The notes: generated from the letters alone by a model not told the origin. A stretch of 64,000 bases of DNA from Lyngbya sp. PCC 8106 (GCF_000169095.1 NZ_AAVU01000002.1:234133-298132), one strand, 5' to 3'; positions 42,801-51,680 are shown, counted from the stretch's first letter. Numbers and translations are program-made.

Positions 42801-45514
42801 CGAATATCAATCACTTGCAGACCGCTATCACCATCGGCAACATAAGCATAGTTCCCCACCACCGATACGCCATAGGCATCACCGGGTGTATCGTAAGAAC
42901 CTGCGAGGGTGGGATCTTGTGGGTTGCTTATATCAATCACTTGCAGACCGCTATAACCATCGGCAACATAAGCATAGTTTCCCACCACCGATACGTCATA
43001 GGCATAACCGGGTGTATCGTAAGAACCTGAGTCAGAGTCCGGGTAGTAGGGAACAACAACTTGTGGGTTGCTTATATCAATCACTTGCAGACCGCTATCA
43101 CCAGCGGCAACATAAGCATAGTCCCCCACCACCGATACGCCACGGACGGGCCAACCGAGTGCATCGTAATAGCCTGCGAGGGTGGGAGCCGCCGGGCTGC
43201 CAGCAACGGCAGTAATAGACTCAGATGCACCGCTACCGTCGGTGTAGGAGGCTGTGACTTGCAGGTATTTACCGACTTCGTTTTCACTGGGGGTAAATGT
43301 GCTGTTCGTTGCTCCGGCGATATCGGTCCAGGTTGTACCTTCCTCTGAGGATTGCCATTGATAGTCAATCGTTCCTAAAATGCCGTCTGGATCGGTTACG
43401 GTTGCAGTTAGGGTGCTGTCTTCTTGAATGTCTCCCGTGATGCTGACCTCACCCACCTTGTTTAGTTGATACACCCACAGTCCATCCCAAGCTTGGAAAA
43501 ACAACTTATCCCCGACAGCCGTTAGATTATCAGGATATGAACTGATAGGACCAAAGTTGATATCATCAGGGTGAATATTATGATTATTAGGGTAGATATC
43601 CCGGACTAACTGAGTGCCTTCTGGGGTGCCATCGCTCACCCACACTTCTTTGCCGCTCCTGGCAAAGTCGGCTGTAAAAAACAACTTATCTTCAACAACT
43701 GTTAGATTATCAGGACTGAAATCGCTATAATCATCAAAGTTGATATCGATGAGTAACTGAGTGCCTTCTGCGGTGCCATCGCTTACCCACAGTTCTCTGC
43801 CATGGCTGTCTTCCGCTATGAAAAACAACTTATTCCCGACAGCCGTTAGACTATTTAGACTATCAAAATATAATGCGTTGTAAGGGTTGTCAGGATCTGG
43901 GATTGATCGAGTGCCTTCTGCGGTGCCATCGCTCACCCACAGTTCTGTGTAATCGGTATCATCGCTCCAAGCCTCGTTGGTCGTGAAAAACAACTTATTC
44001 CCCACAGCGGTCAGATTCTCAACAGAACCGTATAAGCTTGAAAGCTCTAAAAGCTCGTTAGTCCCTTCATCAGTACCATCGCTCACCCACAGTTCTGTGC
44101 CATAGTCATCGTTGGTTGTAAAAAACAACTTATCCCAAGTCTGGGTCAGATTATCAAGAGGCGAACCGTAAGAGTAATTGATCGCTTTAGGGCCTTCTCG
44201 GGTATCATCAATCATCCACAGTGCTGTGTGATAGTCGTCGGTTGTGAAAAATAACTTATCCCCGACAACCGTTAGACTATCAGGAGACAAATTGTTAATG
44301 CCGTAGAAGCTACCAGTGCCTTCAAAAGTACCATCGCTCACCCACAGTTTTGGGCTATCGATGCCATCAGAGTTGGCTGTGAAAAACAACCTATCCCCGA
44401 CAACCGTTAGATTATCAGGAGACGAACCGTTTAACTCACGGATCTCCCTAGCGGCTTCAAAAGTACCATCGCTCACCCATAATTCTAAACCATCGATCCC
44501 ATCAGAGTTGGCTGTGAAAAACAATTTATCTTCGACAACCCTTAGATTATCGGGATCTAAATAGTTAGCATCTGGGGAGTAAAAATTTCCGATTGGCTGG
44601 GTGCCTTCTGGAGTACCATCGCTCACCCATAGTCCGCTATGGTTGCCGTCGTAGGTTTGGAAAAATAACTGATCTCCGATCGCTGCCAGAGGATAAGGAT
44701 TCCACCCTAAACCCGAGTAGATATCTTCGACTAACTGGGTACCTTCTTCGGTACCATCGCTCACCCACATTCTACTGCCATAGTAGTTGCTATTGTGGGT
44801 TCGGAAAAATAACTGATCCCCGACAACCATTAGATTATCTTCGGGAATCACCCAATCTCCGACATCCGTTAGACGATTAACCGCTAAACGATAAAGAGGG
44901 GGACCTTCAGAGCCGAAGCCGATCACCTCGACGAACTCGGGTTCTAACACTCCCGGGTAGGTGAGTTGGGTTTCAGTATTGAAAGCCAGTTGGGGTTGGG
45001 TTTGACCGATAACAAAATCAAGCACCCAGTTTCCTCCCAAGGCGGCGTTCCCCGTGCGGGTACGGGAGGCGGTAATATTGGCTTTCGTCAATTGGTGTAA
45101 TTTTTCAATAAATTCAACGCCTGCATCTCCTGCGGCTACGTTACAACCATAAACTAAGATTTCTGAAGCCGACCAAGTTTGGAGTAAATTGGCGTAGCGT
45201 TTGAGGGTATCGAGGCTGAGTTGACTATTCCCCAAGTACAAACATCCCGGTGAACCGTGAGAAATAATATGGACGCTTTCAACGTGGGGACGGGTGAATA
45301 AATGGGCGGTTATTTGTTCGATACCGTCTCGATCAATATCTAAGATATGAACTTCTATTTCAGGTTTAACCCCTTGGCTGAGAAATTGGTAATCTTCTAC
45401 ATTCCCATCGATGAAAACAAGGGTGTTCGAGGCGTTGAGAATCCGCGATAAAATTTGATGGGTTGGCGGAGAGCCGCTCGTTTGAGCGGAGTTAGAAATA
45501 GTGGCTTTGGACAT
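39872..45514 (-). CDS. Giant DUF4347 / beta-propeller / cadherin / RTX calcium-binding surface protein
   Basis: An approximately 1,880-residue secreted protein without a classical signal peptide; RTX proteins usually leave by type I secretion. Order of parts: DUF4347 (about 30-185; VFIDGNVEDYQFL, VHIISHGSPGCLYLG, EILVYGCNVAAG), about twelve LWVSDGTxEGTQ repeats (200-690), an Ig-like domain (DIQEDSTLTATVTDPDG), about eight LVIVD-type propeller repeats (GVSVVGNYAYVADGDSGLQV), two nearly identical cadherin-like repeats, an acidic Ser/Glu/Pro region, six ETIAEPEPVVEPTPEP units, then about twelve RTX nonapeptides (GGxGNDxLx). Start: ATG at 45514 with GGAG eight bases upstream. Likely an adhesin or sheath component. 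It lies 265 bases downstream of the CHAT protein gene on the same strand. Confidence 0.88.
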   Translation of the reverse strand: MSKATISNSAQTSGSPPTHQILSRILNASNTLVFIDGNVEDYQFLSQGVKPEIEVHILDIDRDGIEQITAHLFTRPHVESVHIISHGSPGCLYLGNSQLSLDTLKRYANLLQTWSASEILVYGCNVAAGDAGVEFIEKLHQLTKANITASRTRTGNAALGGNWVLDFVIGQTQPQLAFNTETQLTYPGVLEPEFVEVIGFGSEGPPLYRLAVNRLTDVGDWVIPEDNLMVVGDQLFFRTHNSNYYGSRMWVSDGTEEGTQLVEDIYSGLGWNPYPLAAIGDQLFFQTYDGNHSGLWVSDGTPEGTQPIGNFYSPDANYLDPDNLRVVEDKLFFTANSDGIDGLELWVSDGTFEAAREIRELNGSSPDNLTVVGDRLFFTANSDGIDSPKLWVSDGTFEGTGSFYGINNLSPDSLTVVGDKLFFTTDDYHTALWMIDDTREGPKAINYSYGSPLDNLTQTWDKLFFTTNDDYGTELWVSDGTDEGTNELLELSSLYGSVENLTAVGNKLFFTTNEAWSDDTDYTELWVSDGTAEGTRSIPDPDNPYNALYFDSLNSLTAVGNKLFFIAEDSHGRELWVSDGTAEGTQLLIDINFDDYSDFSPDNLTVVEDKLFFTADFARSGKEVWVSDGTPEGTQLVRDIYPNNHNIHPDDINFGPISSYPDNLTAVGDKLFFQAWDGLWVYQLNKVGEVSITGDIQEDSTLTATVTDPDGILGTIDYQWQSSEEGTTWTDIAGATNSTFTPSENEVGKYLQVTASYTDGSGASESITAVAGSPAAPTLAGYYDALGWPVRGVSVVGDYAYVAAGDSGLQVIDISNPQVVVPYYPDSDSGSYDTPGYAYDVSVVGNYAYVADGYSGLQVIDISNPQDPTLAGSYDTPGDAYGVSVVGNYAYVADGDSGLQVIDIRNPQPPYYPEGPYYTPGDAYDVSVVGDYAYVAAGDNYGQNGSLQIIDISNPLIPTFVGSYNIPDGDTPIPNAAYGVSVVGNYAYVAAGDDYGQNGSLQIIDISNPQAPSLAGSYDIPDAAYGVSVVGNYAYVAGGDSGLQVIDISNPQAPTLTGSYDTPGIAGEVSVVGDYAYVADGGGLQVIDINNPETVANINNTPGDITLDNNSVEENQAIGTVVGTFTSVDPDAADSHTYSLVAGDGDTDNNQFEIVNDELKTKVSFDFETQTSYSIRVQTDDGNGETYEKQLTINVENVNEAPTAIALDHSNIDENEAVGTVVGTFTSVDPDAADSHTYSLVAGDGDTDNNQFEIVNDELKTKVSFDFETQTSYSIRVQTDDGNGETYEKQFTINVDDLNEAEPESEPEPEPETQLEPEPESESETQPESEPEPESESEPESESESESESESEPESEPESQSEPESEPEPESQSEPESQSEPQPEPEPESESESESESESESEPESQSEPETQLEPEPESESESESESEPEPQPEPETIAEPEPVVEPTPEPETIAEPEPVVEPTPEPETIAEPEPVVEPTPEPETIAEPEPVVEPTPEPETIAEPEPVVEPTPEPETIAEPEPVETSTSPVTEAVFYDPTSSISGVTQPVTPSNTAANISSEDSSSQPTPNADILVGDATDNIISALAGDDIVNSGDGNDSINGNQDNDTVDGGNGNDVILGGKNNDVIFGSAGNDELNGNLGDDVVDGGEGADTVFGGQNNDTLTGGDGDDWLNGNLGTDFVDGGEGEDLVYGGQDGDTLMGGSGNDTLFGNIGSDFIAGNDGNDLIYGGKDNDTLSGNQGNDTLYGDLGNDVVVGGEGTDFVFGGEGNDTLDGGEGNDELTGGNGNDLLLGAEGNDTLTGEAGSDRFVLVSGMGEDLITDFTDGEDIVVLDGGLTFDQLTLTEDNGSTLIQVNSELLATLDGVNLGLISADDFTIFAA
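40945..41216. repeat. 48-base tandem repeat inside the RTX protein gene
   Basis: Six copies of the unit coding for ETIAEPEP, five followed by VVEPTPEP, with near-perfect identity at the DNA level. Such in-frame tandems expand and contract by slippage and would vary linker length in the surface protein. The adjoining 41217-41620 is a more degenerate (GAxTCx)-type repeat encoding Ser-Glu-Pro. Confidence 0.9.
41652..42161. repeat. Duplicated cadherin-repeat DNA, 300-base period
   Basis: Bases 41652-41861 and 41952-42161 are identical apart from one visible change (ATCAGGGT versus ATCGGGGT). They encode two cadherin-like modules of 100 residues with SVDPDAADSHTYSLVAGDGD in both. The near-identity implies a very recent duplication or ongoing gene conversion. 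Confidence 0.9.
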
Positions 45515-45779
45515 GGATAATACTCCAGTTTCCAAGAATGATCAATTGGAGGAGTTTTTCGGATTTAGCCCGACTTAAATTTTCAGATCTCCATGCAGCC
45601 ATGAGTTTAGAAGGGCTTTTCATCCCCCATTCAATAGGTGTTTTCACCTGTCTCAATTCTATCCCTACCGATCAAGCCACGTCAACAGTATAATTACAGA
45701 ATTGAGATTCTATCTCTATCGGCTAACCACTCAGTAAATTTACGGATAAGTTGGCGATCGCAATCTTAAAATTAAAAGT

Positions 45780-48575
45780 TTAATTGGGGTTGATTTTGGG
45801 GGCTTGCCATTCTCCTTGTAAGGTAAACGCCGCCCAAAAATAGGGAGATGACCATTTATTTTGTTGCCACATATCAATTTGAGCAACTCGTAAAGCCGCA
45901 ACGGGGGAGAGATTTTGTTGCAGCATTCGTTGATAAAATTTCACCATTAACTCTGATGTTGCTTGGTCATCCACTTTCCACAAACTGACCACCACTCGGG
46001 GTGCACCTGCATACATAAATCCCCTCGTTAAACCGACTAATCCTTCGCCTCTAATATTTTCACCTAATCCCGTTTCACAGGCACTTAAAACAGCTAATTC
46101 TGCCGATAAATTCAGGTTAAAAATATCATATAAACGTAAAAAACCATTTAATGGTTCACCCGCTTCATTGACTAAAGATAACACTAACCCTGAAAGTTCA
46201 GGCGTTTCGCTATTGAGTAAACCATGAGTTGCAAAATGAACAATACGATATTGATTAATTTGTGGACTGGTGACAAATTCTCGGCGGGCTGAAAAGCCAA
46301 ATTGTTTGATTGTATTATCGGTTGAAATCAAGTCTAAAATTCGTTCTGCTTCTTTTTCAGTAAAGGGTAAACGATCAAACAAAACTCCTGATTCTCGCGC
46401 CGAACGTTCCAACTCGGGGGATAACGGTTTAATATTTTCTGGAACTACATTTTTTACCCGATCATCTTGATAGCTAAAAACTGGATCAGCGAGTATAGCT
46501 AAGGCTTTAGGCGCAGGACTTCTATCCTTGAATTCTTCACGTAAAACTGCTAAAGTAGAAGCAGAAGGAAGGGTGACAATTTCATGGTTCACAATTAATG
46601 GTGTCCACTCCTGTTCTAAGATTAATGTTCCGGGGGTTGGTAAGGCGTTAAACGGTACATATTGTAAGACTCCATCTGCGACAATTAATAACCGTTTTTG
46701 ATTGAGTTTTTCTAATTTTGGTAAAATTGTACTCGCTAATTTTTGTCCAGTATCTTCTGCAAGTGTTCGGCGAATTCGTTGAGTTGGAAGTAAAAAAGAA
46801 TCTCGAAATGCAGTGACTTGACTTTCAATTTCTTCTCGTCCAGGGAGTTCATAACTTTCAATTGAAGCGGGTGTCACTACCCATAAATAACTGCGATTTT
46901 CTCCTAGAGAATATTCTAATAAAACTGTTTCAGAGTCGAGAATTTGTTGTTGAATTTCGCTCAATGTTAACGGTTGGGGTTGAGTTAATGCGGCGTAATT
47001 GGAACTGGTAGCCCGAATTTCAGTTAATAAACTGCGATATTTTTGTAGTAAATCATCAATTTCTATATTGATTGTTTTTCTTTGTTCTTCTGTATGTTCA
47101 CTACTGAGTAAGCGAACTCGCAACTGTTCTAACGCACTGAGTTGTTGTTGTATTTCTTTTTTTTCTTGTAATAATTTTGGGTCAATTCCTGAGGTAATTT
47201 CTCCCCCAGACTCAGCTAATATTTCTAATAAACTTCTCGCCCTGGCTCGTTCACTGGCTTGTAAGGCTAACCCATCATAACCCTGTTCAGGATTCTGTTT
47301 ATGCAGTTGCATCAACAAGTCAATATAAAATTCATAATATTCTTGTTTAGAGGCAAAAAAGGAGGTTCTTAAGTCTTGGCGATCAACTTTTGTGCGTAAG
47401 TCTTCAATAATTTCTAACGCTGCTTCTATCGTCTGAACTGCGGCTTCTAACTGACCTTGTTCTCGTTGAATTTGAGCAATATAATAAAGACTAAGGGGTT
47501 CTTTGGTTCTGTCTCCAACTGCTTGTCTAATTTCTAAAGATAGGGTACATTTTTCTAAAGCTTGCGCTAAATTTTCTTGTTTAAAATCTACATAACACAA
47601 ATTATTTAAGGTACTCGCTTCTCGGGTACGATCTCCAATTTTTTGCCAGAGGGGTAAGGCTTCATTGTAAGTATTTTGAGCGAGTTTAAATTGATTAGAT
47701 TGAGCATAAATATAACCCTGATTGTTCAAAGTTGCGGCTTGTCCACGAATATTTCTGATATCAGATTGGCTCGGTAACGCTCTCCAATAATTCAAAGCTT
47801 GCTCGTAGGTTTCTTTCGCTTGTTCTAATTCTCCTTGTTCAGAATAAACTTGACCAATATTATTTAAAATTAACGCAGTCATTTTCAAGTCAGCAGAACT
47901 TTCTGAACGCTGTAAGAGTGACTGAGCTTGTTGATAATAGTCTAACGCCCGATTGAGTTCTCCTAAATTATAATATAATAAACCCATACTATTTAACGTT
48001 GATGCTTCTGCTGATTCTAAGCCAATTTGTTTACGAAGAATGTGAGCTTTTTCATAGGCTTCTAACGCCTTTTGATATTCACCCCACTTGAGATAAACCT
48101 CAGCAGAAAGCTCTAAAATAGGAGCCTCCCAATATTCGGGTTGAGAAAGTTGAGGAACTAACTGTAAAACTTGACGATAATAATTTAAAGCTGCTTGATA
48201 TTCTCCTAAATCAGAATGAATTAACCCTAAAAATTGTAACGTTGTTGCTTCTTGAGTAAAATCTCCCTGTTCTTGCCAAAGTTTCAACGCAATTTCTAAC
48301 TGTTCAATCGCTTGATGTAAAGCGGTACTTGTTCCCTGACGATAGTGATTTAAGCCAGCTTTCAGGGCTTGTTGTGCCGGATTATTAGAATTGACTGCAA
48401 GTATCATTTCTTCCCTCAACTCCCTATCCAAGACGTTAGAGGGGTTTACTGACTCACTTGAGGCGACGGGCGCAGTTTTTCCTGATAGCAGAACGCCCAA
48501 TAGAAAAGTAACTTGAAGCGTTCGGAAAAATCGCCTGTTCAAGAAAATCTTGTTCCGTTTGTGTTCACAGGTCAT
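45780..48575 (-). CDS. TPR-CHAT domain protein (caspase-like peptidase)
   Basis: A 931-residue protein with an N-terminal signal-like segment (TLQVTFLLGVLLSGKTAPVA), about eight tetratricopeptide repeats (90-400; SALNNLGxxY-like TLNNIGQVY, TLNSMGLLYYNLGELNRAL), a helical linker (440-520) and a C-terminal CHAT domain (about 620-925). The caspase-like dyad is present: His in RIVHFATHGLLNSETPELS and Cys in ELAVLSACETGLGENIRGEG. The substrate is unknown. In cyanobacteria such TPR-CHAT proteins commonly sit beside FecR-domain and haemagglutinin/RTX proteins, as here, and may process or regulate surface proteins. Confidence 0.9.
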   Translation of the reverse strand: MTCEHKRNKIFLNRRFFRTLQVTFLLGVLLSGKTAPVASSESVNPSNVLDRELREEMILAVNSNNPAQQALKAGLNHYRQGTSTALHQAIEQLEIALKLWQEQGDFTQEATTLQFLGLIHSDLGEYQAALNYYRQVLQLVPQLSQPEYWEAPILELSAEVYLKWGEYQKALEAYEKAHILRKQIGLESAEASTLNSMGLLYYNLGELNRALDYYQQAQSLLQRSESSADLKMTALILNNIGQVYSEQGELEQAKETYEQALNYWRALPSQSDIRNIRGQAATLNNQGYIYAQSNQFKLAQNTYNEALPLWQKIGDRTREASTLNNLCYVDFKQENLAQALEKCTLSLEIRQAVGDRTKEPLSLYYIAQIQREQGQLEAAVQTIEAALEIIEDLRTKVDRQDLRTSFFASKQEYYEFYIDLLMQLHKQNPEQGYDGLALQASERARARSLLEILAESGGEITSGIDPKLLQEKKEIQQQLSALEQLRVRLLSSEHTEEQRKTINIEIDDLLQKYRSLLTEIRATSSNYAALTQPQPLTLSEIQQQILDSETVLLEYSLGENRSYLWVVTPASIESYELPGREEIESQVTAFRDSFLLPTQRIRRTLAEDTGQKLASTILPKLEKLNQKRLLIVADGVLQYVPFNALPTPGTLILEQEWTPLIVNHEIVTLPSASTLAVLREEFKDRSPAPKALAILADPVFSYQDDRVKNVVPENIKPLSPELERSARESGVLFDRLPFTEKEAERILDLISTDNTIKQFGFSARREFVTSPQINQYRIVHFATHGLLNSETPELSGLVLSLVNEAGEPLNGFLRLYDIFNLNLSAELAVLSACETGLGENIRGEGLVGLTRGFMYAGAPRVVVSLWKVDDQATSELMVKFYQRMLQQNLSPVAALRVAQIDMWQQNKWSSPYFWAAFTLQGEWQAPKINPN

Positions 48576-48677
48576 TAGTTAACTTAAAATAGCTTTTGTA
48601 ATAATATTGAGGATGTTCGCCTCAATCTTTGATGTACATTTTATAGTTCTCTTTTTCAATTTTAACCGCTAAATCAG

Positions 48678-49445
48678 ATGATGCCATTAAACTTAACTTT
48701 CCCTCACTATCCTTACCAAAAAACCATCTTGAGTCTGCTATCGGGTTTATTTTTTGCTGTCGGGTTTGGACTGCTAAATGTTCCCGCTTTAGCTCAAATT
48801 GATTTGGCTATCGTTCAAGAGATTTTGGATGGAGAAGAAGTCTTCATCGAAGAACAGCAAGCCCAACTGCAAGATCAAGCCAATTTAGGACAGCTTATTC
48901 GGACTCAAGAATCTCGCGCCAGTCTAGAATTTAGTAACGGTGCTGCTGGACGGATTGGAACAAATTCTCGCGTTACTGTCGGTCAATGTGTCGATATTCA
49001 ACAAGGTCAAGTGGTCGTTAGTGGGCCTGCAAATGGTTGTATTGGAGGATTTTCTGTTGGAGTAAAAGGTACACTTTATATTATGGAAACTGATGAAAAT
49101 GGCATCGGAAATATTAAAGTATTAGAGGGAGAAGTTGAAGTCACTTCTCAAGAAACAGGCGCCGTTCCGATTATTCTCAGGGAAGGTCAAAAAATAGGAG
49201 TTTTACCCGGTGTACTCGGAGAAATCCAAGATATTACTCCTGAAGAATTGGCTTTGATTTTAACTGGAGAACTCTTTTCTGGCTTTAATATTCCCATTAC
49301 ACCAGAAGGTGCATTACAATCAATCTGTCAGCGAATTGTTCCGTCTGGTTTTAGTTGTGCAAGGAATGGAGTTCCGACTCCTAGTATTCCAACTCCTCCA
49401 GTACCATCGATTCCTAGACCTTCGATTCCTGGTTCTCCTTTCTAA
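48678..49445 (+). CDS. FecR-domain secreted protein
   Basis: A 255-residue protein with a signal peptide (LLSGLFFAVGFGLLNVPALAQ, cleaved near residue 40). The FecR fold follows (about 75-170: GQLIRTQESRASLEFSNGAA, GRIGTNSRVTVG, GTLYIMETDENG, VLEGEVEVTSQ), then a Pro/Ser-rich tail (TPSIPTPPVPSIPRPSIPG). It lacks the sigma regulator gene seen in iron uptake systems, so it is not classical FecR. It is divergent from the TPR-CHAT gene by 102 bases. This pairing recurs in cyanobacteria. Two adjacent ATGs make the start uncertain by one residue. Confidence 0.87.
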   Translation: MMPLNLTFPHYPYQKTILSLLSGLFFAVGFGLLNVPALAQIDLAIVQEILDGEEVFIEEQQAQLQDQANLGQLIRTQESRASLEFSNGAAGRIGTNSRVTVGQCVDIQQGQVVVSGPANGCIGGFSVGVKGTLYIMETDENGIGNIKVLEGEVEVTSQETGAVPIILREGQKIGVLPGVLGEIQDITPEELALILTGELFSGFNIPITPEGALQSICQRIVPSGFSCARNGVPTPSIPTPPVPSIPRPSIPGSPF

Positions 49446-49466
49446 GTTGAATTAACCCTTTAAAAC

Positions 49467-50048
49467 ATGAATTTGCTTGAGTCTGTTTTGAGTTCAATTG
49501 TTTTGTCACTTTCTACCAATCTTGATAATTTAACAGTCGGGATGAGTTACGGATTGCGAAACTGGATTGTTCCGACTTCTGCTAACTTTGCGATTGCGAT
49601 TCTTTCAGGGTTAAGCACCTGGATTTCGATTCACCTTGGGGATAAAATTCGTCACTATTTACCGAATAGTTTAGCGGGTTATTTAGGAAGCTTAATTCTA
49701 ATTATCATTGGTATTCTCAGCATTTGGCAAACGCTCATCTCAGACTCAAGTGAAACCGCAGAATTAAACTCTCAAAATTCAATCAACAGACTGAGTTTAA
49801 GAACCGCTATTTTATTAGGATTGGGTTTAACAATTACCAATTTAGGAACAGGTGTCGGAGCGGGTATTGCTGAGTTCAATGCCATTTTAACCAGTTTTTT
49901 CAGCTTTTGTTCGAGTTTACTCACTATTGGCGGAGGTTACTGGCTAGGGAAACAGTTCAATCAAAAACCTCTGGGAATTGAATTAGGATTAATTGCTGGA
50001 TTATTACTAATAATTTTGGGCGGATTTAACCTATCTGGTGAGTTTTAA
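49467..50048 (+). CDS. MntP/YtaF-like membrane protein
   Basis: A 193-residue protein with six predicted membrane helices. The duplicated three-helix layout and motifs (VLSLSTNLDNLTVGMSYGLR, GYLGSLILIIIGILSIWQ, and the second half ILLGLGLTITNLGTGVGAG with GLIAGLLLIILGG) resemble the MntP manganese exporter and the YtaF sporulation membrane protein. Acidic residues that bind metal in MntP are largely Asn/Thr here (TNLDN, ITNLGTG). Transport function is inferred only from fold. It starts 21 bases behind the FecR-like gene and may be co-transcribed. Confidence 0.75.
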   Translation: MNLLESVLSSIVLSLSTNLDNLTVGMSYGLRNWIVPTSANFAIAILSGLSTWISIHLGDKIRHYLPNSLAGYLGSLILIIIGILSIWQTLISDSSETAELNSQNSINRLSLRTAILLGLGLTITNLGTGVGAGIAEFNAILTSFFSFCSSLLTIGGGYWLGKQFNQKPLGIELGLIAGLLLIILGGFNLSGEF

Positions 50049-50065
50049 CTCTTTTTAGCTCATTT

Positions 50066-50962
50066 TCAAATAAAAGTTTGTAAAGCCAATAAAACCCCCG
50101 GTAAAGTGATAAAAGCAAGTAACGTTGAAACCACCACAACTCGTGCAGTTTGACTGGCATCTCCCCCAAATTCATGCACCATTAAAAAAGCAGTAATTGC
50201 AGTTGGCATTGAACTCTGCAAAACTAAAACCTTTAAATCTAAATCTTCTAATCCCAACAATTTACCCACTGAAAATGCAATCACAGCACCCCCGAAAAGA
50301 CGTAAAAAACTCGCTCCTACTTCATATAAATTGAAGACTAACCGATGACTCGCAATTTGGATTCCTAACATTAATAACGCTATCGGAATGGCAGCATTAG
50401 CTAATAAGTTCAAGCCTTCATCTAAGTTCAAGGGAAGCGGAACATTAAACACTCGTAAACAGATGCCAAAAGTTACCGCCCAAGTGAGAGGAAGTTTCAG
50501 CATAAACTGTATTGAAGAACGAAATCCCCCACTTTGTAAAAAAGCCGGAACCGTCATTAAAACAACAATATTCCAAGCAATTAAATAAACAATCGCCCGT
50601 TCTAATCCTGCCTCTCCCAAAGCAAATAAAGTCACCGGAAGCCCTAAATTACCAACATTAGGTAAAGCCGTTGTTGTCACTAAACTCTTTTTTAAATCCG
50701 TTGTAAACTGTAAATAATGGCTTAATTGCCATGCTAAAACACATAAAATAATAAATGTAATTAAAAACCCAACCGTAATCGAAATTGCATTTTCACCACT
50801 CAGCGTTGTTTTGTAGAGATTATCAATAATTAAAGCTGGAAATAATACATACAAACTGAGACGAGAAAGGGTAGATTGATCGAAGTTTAGCTTTTTTCCG
50901 ACAATAAAGCCAATCAAAACAATACAAGCTACAGGCAAGATTGCGGAAAGAATAACAATCAT
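50066..50962 (-). CDS. AEC family carrier (auxin efflux carrier-like)
   Basis: A 298-residue permease with about ten membrane helices. Family motifs include IVLIGFIVGKKLNFD at the start, PNVGNLGLPVTLFALGEAGL (the conserved N-x-G-N/F-x-G-x-P region) and the mirrored PTAITAFLMVHEFGGD in helix eight. Bacterial AEC members transport organic acids. The start overlaps the stop of the antitoxin gene by four bases (ATGA), so it is translated with the toxin-antitoxin operon. Confidence 0.88.
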   Translation of the reverse strand: MIVILSAILPVACIVLIGFIVGKKLNFDQSTLSRLSLYVLFPALIIDNLYKTTLSGENAISITVGFLITFIILCVLAWQLSHYLQFTTDLKKSLVTTTALPNVGNLGLPVTLFALGEAGLERAIVYLIAWNIVVLMTVPAFLQSGGFRSSIQFMLKLPLTWAVTFGICLRVFNVPLPLNLDEGLNLLANAAIPIALLMLGIQIASHRLVFNLYEVGASFLRLFGGAVIAFSVGKLLGLEDLDLKVLVLQSSMPTAITAFLMVHEFGGDASQTARVVVVSTLLAFITLPGVLLALQTFI

Positions 50963-51222
50963 AAATTATGCTCAATGCGCTCAAGTTCTTCACGTACCAC
51001 TCGGCGTAGGATTTCTTCCAAAGGTTCGCGGCTTTGCTGAATATGTTGACGTAATACTTCGTTAATTAATGTTTGGTAGTTCCCCCCACTTACTAAGTGA
51101 ACTTGTTCACGACACCATGCTAACACCTCATCATCTAAGCAGATTGTGATGCGCGTTTTTCCGGGTAAAATTGGTTCGATTGCCCCTCGTTTACCTTGAT
51201 TAAAATCATATTCTGCTTCCAT
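50959..51222 (-). CDS. BrnA-type antitoxin
   Basis: An 87-residue protein whose second half is a ribbon-helix-helix DNA-binding fold: KTRITICLDDEVLAWCREQ then GNYQTLINEVLRQHIQ. This is the BrnA pattern, in which IRLDxDVLxWFK precedes YQTxINxxLRxYV. It would neutralise BrnT and repress the operon. GAGGAGG lies in front of the start. It carries an unusual acidic C-terminal extension (EEILRRVVREELERIEHNL). It lies two bases behind brnT and overlaps the AEC carrier start. Confidence 0.82.
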   Translation of the reverse strand: MEAEYDFNQGKRGAIEPILPGKTRITICLDDEVLAWCREQVHLVSGGNYQTLINEVLRQHIQQSREPLEEILRRVVREELERIEHNL

Positions 51223-51224
51223 GA

Positions 51225-51491
51225 TTATTCCTCCTCATACTGTTGTCGTTCTTTTCGGGTTGCTTTGCGAGCAGAAATCAATCGAATCTCATCCTCTCGC
51301 ACCGTGTAAACAACAACCAGAATTCTACCAAAAGCATCCATACCGACTGTGATGAACCGTTCTTCTTCAAATCGCTCGTCTGTAATCGTAATTGCCAGAT
51401 CATCTGAAAAAATAGATACTGCGTCAGCGAAGTCGATACCATGTTTGCGAAGATTGGCTATTGCTTTATCCCTGTTCCATTGGTAAGCCAT
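51225..51491 (-). CDS. BrnT-type ribonuclease toxin
   Basis: An 88-residue protein matching BrnT: a W-[DN]-x-x-K-[AN]-x-x-N-x-x-K-H-G-I-D-F start (YQWNRDKAIANLRKHGIDFA), then a central DERFEEERFITVGMD and VVVYTVREDEIRLISARKAT, which contain the family's catalytic basic and aromatic positions. BrnT is a RelE-fold ribonuclease that halts translation under stress. Toxin precedes antitoxin, as in characterised brnTA operons. Confidence 0.88.
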   Translation of the reverse strand: MAYQWNRDKAIANLRKHGIDFADAVSIFSDDLAITITDERFEEERFITVGMDAFGRILVVVYTVREDEIRLISARKATRKERQQYEEE

Positions 51492-51680
51492 CTAAATTAT
51501 ACTATGCACATTTGTACATACTACAAAGCCTCTCACTCAGTCTGCCTTTACACTTAGATTATAGGATAGCATAATATTTTTAAATAATTTAAACTCATCT
51601 ATTTAATCCTCCACTTTCGATGGATATCTTAACACCTTAGAGACGCTCTAAAAGAACGCCTCTAGAAAATTTTCAGGTAA

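Noticed and set aside
42107..43348. Plus-strand frames such as ANINHLQTAITIGNISIVPHH repeats
   Set aside because: Antisense readings of the LVIVD-type repeats of the RTX protein.
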